A DNA stretch of 10,796 nt from an uncultured Peptoniphilus sp. GTDB lineage: Bacteria > Bacillota > Clostridia > Tissierellales > Peptoniphilaceae. Position numbers and translations under genes: made by a program. Where the stretch lies: contig CABTWG010000040.1 of assembly GCA_902488455.1 (NCBI GenBank), forward strand, positions 1 through 10,796, read 5' to 3'. Below the pieces are notes generated by a model, which had not been told where the DNA came from, searched no databases, and was given only the letters and a program-made list of their open reading frames with translations. Positions 6,144 through 10,796 of this stretch are shown in pieces; position 1 is the first letter of the stretch, and each line of letters opens with the position of its first letter.

Positions 6144-7318
6144 TATAATTTTGCTCCGTAGCTGGTGCTGTTAAATAGATCAGTGTCGTAGGAATAGATA
6201 TTTTTTCCAAACTCATTGCTTCTTCTAAATGCCAAATCGATTTGTCTATCTATAAGCTCTTTAAATGAAATTCCCATAGGTTCAAATAAGTAGAATGCAA
6301 TTGAGCCAGGTAGGGTGTTGATTTCATTTACATACACTTTTTCATTTTCATCTACCAAAAAGTCGATTCTTGCAACTCCCATGGCATCTATGCTTCTAAA
6401 GGCAAGCTTTGCAAGTCTTTTAATTTCTTCAGTCATTTCATCAGGAATATTTGCAGGCAGATTCTTCTTTTGATTCTTCATGCCCACGCTCTTAGATCCT
6501 TTGCCACCGCTTTTATATTTATCGTCATAGGTTAGGAAATCTTCCCAAGTGATCGGTTCTTCTGTAAGAGAAGTTTGTAGATCGTCTTCGTATCCCATGA
6601 CTGCACAGTTTATTTCTCTTGGTTTTTCAACAGATTTTTCAACGATGATCTTCCTGTCGTAGTTCATTGCAATTTCCACAGCCTCTTTAAGTTCAGCTTC
6701 ATCCTTTGCCTTTGAAATCCCAACAGATGAACCGAGGTTCGCAGGTTTTACAAAGACTGGATATCCGATCCTACTAGCTTCTGCCTTTACATCGTCAAAT
6801 TTATAGAAATCTCTGTAAAAATAGGAGTAATCTGTCATAGGAATATTTTGAGATTTAAACACGTCCTTCATGATTACCTTGTCCATTCCTACAGCAGCAG
6901 CGTTAACTGCGCAACCTGTGTATGGAATGCCGATAAATTGCAAGATTCCTTGCACAGCTCCGTCTTCTCCAAAAGTTCCATGAAGAGCAACGAATACCGC
7001 GTCTATCTTTTCAAATACAACTACGCCGGAAGTCTTCTTGGAGAATAGTCCCCCACCTTGTTCTTCCTCTGTGTATAGGTTGAAATCACCTCTTACAGGT
7101 TTGAAAAACACTTCCTTCGCATCTTCAAGCTTGTTTCTCTTAATATTTCCAAAATCTTTAATTGCATCTCCGGATAAAAACTTGCCGTCCTTTGTAACCA
7201 GTACAGGTATCGGATTGTACTTAGTTTTATCCATGTTTTCAACAACTTGCATCCCAGTTATGACAGACACTTCATGTTCAACTGAGACTCCTCCAAATAA
7301 TACTGCTATATTCTTCAT
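6143..7318 (-). CDS. ddl: D-alanine--D-alanine ligase
   Basis: Ddl joins two D-alanines with ATP to give the dipeptide that MurF adds to the peptidoglycan precursor. The 391-residue protein has the ATP-grasp layout: LFGGVSVEHEVS (7-18), HGTFGEDGAVQG (113-124), KPANLGSSVGISK (191-203), the omega-loop Lys-Tyr in DDKYKS (265-270), ARIDF (316-320) and NEINTLPGS (331-339). The retained Lys-Tyr pair fits ordinary D-Ala-D-Ala specificity rather than D-lactate, though this is inference. About 25 extra residues follow the last helix. The ATG at 7318 comes one base after the murF stop and its GAGGAG ribosome site lies inside the murF coding end. An upstream in-frame start would run back through murF and lacks the MKNIAVLFGG opening. 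The position next to murF matches its role. Confidence 0.97.
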   Translation of the reverse strand: MKNIAVLFGGVSVEHEVSVITGMQVVENMDKTKYNPIPVLVTKDGKFLSGDAIKDFGNIKRNKLEDAKEVFFKPVRGDFNLYTEEEQGGGLFSKKTSGVVVFEKIDAVFVALHGTFGEDGAVQGILQFIGIPYTGCAVNAAAVGMDKVIMKDVFKSQNIPMTDYSYFYRDFYKFDDVKAEASRIGYPVFVKPANLGSSVGISKAKDEAELKEAVEIAMNYDRKIIVEKSVEKPREINCAVMGYEDDLQTSLTEEPITWEDFLTYDDKYKSGGKGSKSVGMKNQKKNLPANIPDEMTEEIKRLAKLAFRSIDAMGVARIDFLVDENEKVYVNEINTLPGSIAFYLFEPMGISFKELIDRQIDLAFRRSNEFGKNIYSYDTDLFNSTSYGAKL

Positions 7319-7319
7319 A

Positions 7320-8852
7320 TTACTCCTCATAACTATCAGGTAGATCATTTTCAAATAGCACAACGTCCCTAGGAGCAGTAATCTTTCCTAGCTCTGCAGT
7401 CGCGTCGTTTAAACTTCTAACAGAGATGATCTTACCTTCATCAAATCCACTATCAATGAGTCCGTGTTTAATCGGCTCAGTCCTCTTTATACCAACTAAA
7501 ATTGCATAGTCACATACCTTTGCAATCTCTTTACCAACTTTGTAATTCTCTTCCTCTTCCATATCCCCAAGCTCAACCATGCCAGGAGTTATGATTATCT
7601 TCTTGCCAGTCTTAAACTGAGATAGCACCTTAAGTGCAGCCCTAAAACCAACAGGGTTTGAGTTAAATGCATCGTCAATAACGATGACGCCACCTTGACC
7701 TTCTATTAGATTAAGTCTGTGTTCCACACTTTCAATCTTTTCGATTCTATCCTTTACCTCTTCAAGAGTCATTCCAAGTTCCATACCGATTGCCACAGAA
7801 GCCAGTAGATTTTGCACAGAATGTTCTCCAAGAAGTTTAGTAGTACATTCGATAGATCCCTTTTCTTTAGAAACCAGTGTAAAAGTGCTTCCCCTTTCAG
7901 AAACTTCTATGTCCTTAGCATAGTAATCAAGCTTCATAAAATCCTTGGTACCATATCTGATTGTCTTCTTCGTAGTCTTGTCAGCAAGTTCTCTTACATA
8001 CTTATTGTCATAGTTAAAGATTGCAGTTCCATTTTCATCCAGGTCTTCTATAAGCTCGTACTTGGTTTTCATAATATTTTCAATGGTTTTGTACATCTGC
8101 ATGTGGGTCGGACCAATTGCAGTTATAACGCCGATATCAGGTTGAACTAGACTTGCAACTTCGTGAATCTCACCAGGTTTGTACGCGCCAAGCTCAGCGA
8201 GGAAAATCTCCTTCGAACTGTCCAGTTCATTATTTATAACCTTGGAAAGACCCATAGGAGTGTTGTAAGAAGAAGGAGTGTTTTGCACCCTGAACTTCTC
8301 ATCGAGCATGGTACTGGTGAAGAACTTTACTGAAGTCTTCCCGAAAGAACCAGTGATACCTATGACCTTTAGACCAGATTCAGCCTTAAGCCTTTTTATC
8401 TTATCTTGAGCGCTAGTGTAAAAACCCATGTTGATCTTCTTTTCCTTTGGAAGATTAATAGAATTTGCAAGAAGCATCATCTGTGGTTGAATAAATAGCG
8501 CAATGATTAGAAATATAATTCCAGCGTAAACAGTAATCCTATAATTTGTAAAACACAAAATCGCAAGAAGCACCACTACAACAATAATCCTGTAAATATT
8601 CATGTAAGTTGCAAGAAGCCTCTTTGCCCTGCCAGTCATGACAAGCGGAGTCTTGGAATCTGTCTTTTCATCGAAAGGACTGTAAGCCTTAGAAAAATTA
8701 TTCTTAATCCAATCCCTATATTTATCGTTGTTGTATTCATTTAACTGAATAATATTTAAATGGTACTTTGCCTTTTTCGTCATAAGCACACGCCAAACCA
8801 TGTAAGTCACGAAAAAAACAATGAACTCAATAAGTAGCTTTATCTTATCCAT
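7320..8852 (-). CDS. Membrane-anchored MurF-like Mur ligase
   Basis: By its core this is UDP-MurNAc-tripeptide:D-Ala-D-Ala ligase or a close relative. The 510-residue protein shows the ATP loop GITGSFGKTS (165-174), AELG (219-222), a PTH histidine motif (248-250), LGEHSVQNLLAS (341-352) and the MurF signature DDAFNSNP (393-400). Canonical MurF has a cytosolic N-terminal domain of about 80 residues that holds the UDP-sugar. Here the first 150 residues instead give a membrane segment at 4-24, a charged stretch, and two more at about 85-102 and 107-125. The end is LFENDLPDSYEE, where canonical MurF has a KGS-type motif. It fits a membrane-bound branch of Mur ligases whose exact substrate I cannot confirm. 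The ATG at 8852 follows AGGAG by 6 nt; a TTG three bases earlier is in frame. It overlaps the upstream hydrolase by 8 nt and is followed by ddl after one base, which supports a D-Ala-D-Ala-adding role. Confidence 0.85.
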   Translation of the reverse strand: MDKIKLLIEFIVFFVTYMVWRVLMTKKAKYHLNIIQLNEYNNDKYRDWIKNNFSKAYSPFDEKTDSKTPLVMTGRAKRLLATYMNIYRIIVVVVLLAILCFTNYRITVYAGIIFLIIALFIQPQMMLLANSINLPKEKKINMGFYTSAQDKIKRLKAESGLKVIGITGSFGKTSVKFFTSTMLDEKFRVQNTPSSYNTPMGLSKVINNELDSSKEIFLAELGAYKPGEIHEVASLVQPDIGVITAIGPTHMQMYKTIENIMKTKYELIEDLDENGTAIFNYDNKYVRELADKTTKKTIRYGTKDFMKLDYYAKDIEVSERGSTFTLVSKEKGSIECTTKLLGEHSVQNLLASVAIGMELGMTLEEVKDRIEKIESVEHRLNLIEGQGGVIVIDDAFNSNPVGFRAALKVLSQFKTGKKIIITPGMVELGDMEEEENYKVGKEIAKVCDYAILVGIKRTEPIKHGLIDSGFDEGKIISVRSLNDATAELGKITAPRDVVLFENDLPDSYEE

Positions 8853-9615
8853 CAATATCTCCTAAATACGAATTTATAACAGCACAAAAAGTTCCGTAGT
8901 CGTCAAGGTAGCTGTAGTGACCACCATTTAACACGACCAAGCCGGAATTTTTAATCTTACTTTCAAAAATCTTACCCATGTACACTGGAGTGGCGTCATC
9001 CCTCTCACCCCAGATGAGAAGAGTATCAGCATTAATCTTAGAAAACTCCTCTTCCGTCGACTCATTAACCACCTTAACAAAAGTGGACCTCATGACCCCG
9101 GAAGTATCTCTGTAGTCGTCAGAGCCGAATTTCTTGTAGAACTTCTCCATGGAATCCTTTTTCCAAAAAAATAGTAATTTGTATATATTTTTAAGGAGTT
9201 TAAAAGAATACACCTTTAGATAGTAACTCATCTTTCTCTTGGGAAGGACACCAGACGCGTCCACCAGCACAAGCTTCTCCACCATCTCCTCATTCTTAGG
9301 AGCAAAACAAGTAAGAGTCTTGCCACCGAAGGAATGACCGATGAAAATCGCCTTCTCAATTCCAAATTCCTTTAAAACCTTGGTAAGGAAATCAGAATAA
9401 TCATAAGTCGACCAAGTAGTAGGCGGCTCATCACTATCGCCGAAACCAGGCGCATCATAAGCAAGAAAAGGACGAGGAGAAATCGAGTTTACAATGGGCA
9501 TAATAGATTCAATATTGGCACCCCAACCATGTAGAATCACAACAGGCGTGCCATCTCCATCTCCCTTAATAAAAGCAGTCTTAATCCCGTCAATCGTTTT
9601 AAAATCTTTTCTCAT
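8845..9615 (-). CDS. Alpha/beta hydrolase of unknown substrate
   Basis: A 256-residue cytoplasmic alpha/beta-hydrolase with a full catalytic set: oxyanion loop HGWG (29-32), nucleophile elbow GHSFGG with Ser95, acid Asp206 in WGERDD, and His233 in GGHYSYLDD. AYDAPGFGDSDEP (52-64) is the usual segment after strand 4. A cap region rich in Lys and aromatic residues lies around 125-170. The fold covers esterases, lipases and many others, so the substrate cannot be named. It overlaps its upstream neighbour by 4 nt (ATGA) and the MurF-like gene by 8 nt, so it is made together with the cell-wall ligases. A role in processing a wall precursor or lipid is a guess from context. The start has a modest AAGGA site. 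Confidence 0.9.
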   Translation of the reverse strand: MRKDFKTIDGIKTAFIKGDGDGTPVVILHGWGANIESIMPIVNSISPRPFLAYDAPGFGDSDEPPTTWSTYDYSDFLTKVLKEFGIEKAIFIGHSFGGKTLTCFAPKNEEMVEKLVLVDASGVLPKRKMSYYLKVYSFKLLKNIYKLLFFWKKDSMEKFYKKFGSDDYRDTSGVMRSTFVKVVNESTEEEFSKINADTLLIWGERDDATPVYMGKIFESKIKNSGLVVLNGGHYSYLDDYGTFCAVINSYLGDIDG

Positions 9616-10004
9616 TTCAGATCCTTTTCATCTATGTAGATATAGTTTTCCTTATCCTTTGAAGAATCAGAAACATTTCCACTGTAAGCGTCATCAAAAG
9701 AAGAGCTGTCTGTGTTTTCAACCTTAAGAGAAATCTCAAGAGCATGGAGCCTTGCAGCAGCCTCGTCGATCTTTTCAATGTAGTCGCCGTAGAGGATGTC
9801 CGTATCTTCCTTCTTCGCATCATAAGCTCTCTTGCCAAGTTCCTTGTAAAGATTGTCAAGAATCCTCGTCTGTTTCAAAATTTCAAACCTGATTGAAGCA
9901 CTTTCTTTAAAATCTTGAGACCTGCTAAGAACCACCCTCTTGGCTTCAGTAAGTTGTCTATTTAAATTTTCAAAATTAATAATTAAATCATCTAATAAAC
10001 TCAT
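9612..10004 (-). CDS. Small charged coiled-coil protein, first gene of the operon
   Basis: A 130-residue protein that I do not recognise. Residues 1-95 are strongly helical and charged, with heptad-like leucines and isoleucines (LLDDLIINFENLNRQL, then RFEILKQTRILDNLYKEL), as in a coiled coil. Residues 96-120 are Ser/Asp-rich and probably disordered, and the tail YIYIDEKDLK is short and acidic. There is no signal peptide, membrane span or cysteine. The ATG at 10004 has AGGTG 4 nt upstream and a good promoter at 10021-10049, and the gene overlaps the hydrolase by 4 nt (ATGA). It is therefore the leading gene of the operon. A scaffold or regulator of the wall enzymes is possible but only a guess. 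Confidence 0.75.
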   Translation of the reverse strand: MSLLDDLIINFENLNRQLTEAKRVVLSRSQDFKESASIRFEILKQTRILDNLYKELGKRAYDAKKEDTDILYGDYIEKIDEAAARLHALEISLKVENTDSSSFDDAYSGNVSDSSKDKENYIYIDEKDLK

Positions 10005-10020
10005 TAAACACCTCTCATCT

Positions 10021-10049
10021 ATTATATCAAACTTAAAGCCATTTTTAAA
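10021..10049 (-). promoter_or_regulatory. Promoter of the six-gene operon
   Basis: On the minus strand TATAAT (10026-10021) is perfect and lies 17 bases after TTTAAA (10049-10044), a 4/6 match to TTGACA. It gives a short leader before the ATG at 10004. Confidence 0.75.
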
Positions 10050-10064
10050 TTTAACTTATTTGGG

Positions 10065-10070
10065 TATAAT
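10065..10070 (+). promoter_or_regulatory. Promoter -10 of the glutaredoxin gene
   Basis: A perfect TATAAT (10065-10070) lies 17 bp before the ATG. The -35 region is poor (TTTTTA at 10042-10047). If this is the start signal, transcription begins around 10077, inside the ribosome site GAGGTGAG (10077-10084), giving a very short leader. The upstream half overlaps the divergent operon promoter. Confidence 0.55.
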
Positions 10071-10087
10071 AAAAACGAGGTGAGAAC

Positions 10088-10330
10088 ATGAACAAATTTA
10101 CACTATACGTAGGTACAGTATGTCCTTACTGCAAACGAGTAGAAAGATTTATCGAAGACAATGGCATAAAGGGCGTCGAAATCAAAAATATCGACATAGA
10201 CCAAGAAGCAAGAGACCATCTTATCGAATTCGGCGGCAAGAGACAAGTACCATGCCTAATGTACGAAGACAAATATCTCTATGAATCACTAGATATCATA
10301 CACTATCTAAAAGAACATGGAGAAAGATAA
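10088..10330 (+). CDS. Glutaredoxin
   Basis: An 80-residue thioredoxin-fold protein of the glutaredoxin type, a thiol-disulfide carrier in the cytoplasm. The redox motif CPYC is at 12-15 and the cis-proline is in VPCL (54-57). Residues 60-74 (EDKYLYESLDIIHYL) follow the glutathione-binding pattern of this family and of the GST N-terminal domain. An extra Cys56 follows the cis-proline. In an anaerobe the reducing partner may be a low-molecular-weight thiol other than glutathione; the sequence does not say. The ATG at 10088 has GAGGTGA just upstream. The gene is divergent from the cell-wall operon, has its own terminator and is not obviously tied to it. Confidence 0.95.
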   Translation: MNKFTLYVGTVCPYCKRVERFIEDNGIKGVEIKNIDIDQEARDHLIEFGGKRQVPCLMYEDKYLYESLDIIHYLKEHGER

Positions 10331-10350
10331 AAATAAAAATAAAGATAAGG

Positions 10351-10390
10351 AAAAATAGGACTTGGACGACAAGTCTTATTTTTGTTTTTT
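10351..10390 (+). terminator. Strong terminator after the glutaredoxin gene
   Basis: AAAAATAGGACTTG and CAAGTCTTATTTTT form a 14-bp stem with one G-T wobble around the loop GACGA, followed by GTTTTTT. The A-rich flank could also let it act in the opposite direction, but no gene reads into it from that side. Confidence 0.92.
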
Positions 10391-10443
10391 GAAAAAATAG
10401 GTAAAAGTCACTTTGCCTCTTGCAATGAAGTCTTTATGTGGTC

Positions 10444-10493
10444 GTCACCCTGAGCGAGCGAAGTGAGTCGAACGGGTATAACCTCCACAGGTC
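10444..10493 (+). repeat. Modular repeat element, right copy
   Basis: The order is GTCACCCTGAGCG, a spacer AGCGAAGTG, AGTCGAACGGGT, then the block shared with 104-129. The inverted copy at 251-302 has the same arms with a hairpin in place of the spacer. The 26-base identity to the left copy covers 10468-10493. Confidence 0.85.
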
Positions 10494-10508
10494 CAGTCTA
10501 TGCAACTG

Positions 10509-10720
10509 CCCCGTAGCGGAAGCAACCTGCTTCCATCAACCTTTGTACTAAATTCTCTCAAATCAGGCGTTAGCCGTACGACAATATCAACTCTCATTCA
10601 TCCCCGTAGCGGAAGCTACCAGCTTCCATTAACCCTGATACTAAACTCTCTTCCCTTAGCCGTTAGCCGTACAACAACATAAACTTCGATTCATCCCTGT
10701 AGCGGAACCTTCTAGGTTCC
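10509..10720 (+). repeat. 93-bp tandem repeat with a compensating hairpin in each unit
   Basis: The units start at 10509, 10602 and 10695, exactly 93 bp apart; the third is cut short. Units 1 and 2 differ at 19 of 93 positions with no gap. Each unit opens with GTAGC and a 7-bp hairpin with a 3-base loop: GGAAGCA-ACC-TGCTTCC (10518-10534), GGAAGCT-ACC-AGCTTCC (10611-10627) and GGAACCT-TCT-AGGTTCC (10704-10720). Two stem pairs change in a matched way (A-T to T-A; G-C to C-G), so the pairing is kept while the bases change. Function unknown. Confidence 0.9.
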
Positions 10721-10746
10721 ACAGCCAAAGGATACAATAACCCTAA

Positions 10747-10767
10747 CAACTACAGTCACCCTGAGCG
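10747..10767 (+). repeat. Inverted partner of the left-end repeat arm
   Basis: These 21 bases contain ACTACAGTCACCCTGAGCG and are the exact reverse complement of 282-302. The element continues AACGAAGTGA and is then interrupted by the adapter at 10778. Confidence 0.9.
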
Positions 10768-10777
10768 AACGAAGTGA

Positions 10778-10796
10778 AGATCGGAAGACACACGTC
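10778..10796 (+). other. Residual Illumina adapter at the contig end
   Basis: The final 19 bases, AGATCGGAAGACACACGTC, match the TruSeq adapter start AGATCGGAAGAGCACACGTC except for one missing G. They are probably not genomic. The repeat that precedes them diverges from its other copies exactly at this point. Confidence 0.88.

Larger units (their letters stand above)
10391..10777. repeat. Gene-free right end with modular repeats
   Basis: No credible gene lies here. The stretch holds a modular element at 10444-10493, three hairpin-bearing 93-bp repeats from 10509, and another copy of the repeat arm at 10747-10767. That last copy breaks off where the adapter begins. A 60-codon reading frame at 10500-10682 follows the repeat period and is not taken as a gene. 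Confidence 0.8.

Noticed and set aside
7319..7363. Upstream in-frame start of ddl, adding 15 residues
   Set aside because: The extra residues overlap murF and do not resemble a Ddl N-terminus; the ATG at 7318 has GAGGAG just upstream and gives MKNIAVLFGG.
7812..8150. 112-codon plus-strand frame opposite the MurF-like gene
   Set aside because: It is the complement of conserved Mur-ligase coding sequence and shows no start signal or family match.
9632..9859. 75-codon minus-strand frame within the coiled-coil gene
   Set aside because: It is the shifted frame of 9612-10004, with low-complexity content typical of a shadow frame and no ribosome site.
10500..10682. A 60-codon reading frame with a repeated peptide pattern
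   Set aside because: It follows the 93-bp DNA repeat, whose period happens to be a multiple of three. It has no ribosome site and lies in the hairpin array.
10509..10720. A possible CRISPR array
   Set aside because: The repeats are not short identical units with unique spacers; the whole 93-bp unit is repeated and diverged, and no cas gene is present.

Overview
The window looks like a complete short contig from a low-GC Gram-positive anaerobe. The closest match I would guess is the Tissierellia/Peptoniphilaceae part of the Firmicutes (Peptoniphilus, Anaerococcus or Finegoldia relatives). The basis is AT-rich coding sequence, AGGAG-type ribosome binding sites, TATAAT promoters, a veg-ispE pair as in Bacillus and Clostridium, and protein style. 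Genus is inference. Nine genes look complete and ordinary; one more looks like a catalytically dead relative of a known enzyme.

Layout. Positions 1-465 and 10391-10796 hold no genes. They carry copies of one modular, hairpin-rich repeat family, and the assembly probably broke there. The last 19 bases are almost exactly an Illumina adapter. Between these ends lie five transcription units: (a) a rhodanese gene (501-818, minus) with its own terminator; (b) veg, ispE and a glutamate-racemase-like gene (971-2775, minus), read from a perfect consensus promoter, with an intrinsic terminator between veg and ispE; (c) a conserved gene of unknown function (2956-3480, plus), divergent from veg; (d) a six-gene minus-strand operon (3605-10004) with a promoter at one end and a terminator at the other, in transcription order coiled-coil protein, alpha/beta hydrolase, membrane-anchored MurF-like ligase, ddl, rnr, smpB; (e) a glutaredoxin gene (10088-10330, plus), divergent from the operon.

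How the genes work together. Ddl makes D-Ala-D-Ala and the MurF-like ligase would attach it to the peptidoglycan precursor. RNase R and SmpB serve RNA decay and trans-translation. Translation looks coupled across the operon: neighbouring genes overlap by 4, 8, 1 and 29 nt or are separated by 1 nt. IspE supplies isoprenoid precursors, including the lipid carrier for cell-wall synthesis. The glutaredoxin and rhodanese are small thiol and sulfur proteins.

The most unusual items are the 93-bp tandem repeat, whose hairpin stems change in a compensatory way between copies; the modular repeat family at both ends; the racemase-like protein that lacks both catalytic cysteines; and the MurF-like ligase, whose usual N-terminal substrate domain is replaced by membrane segments.
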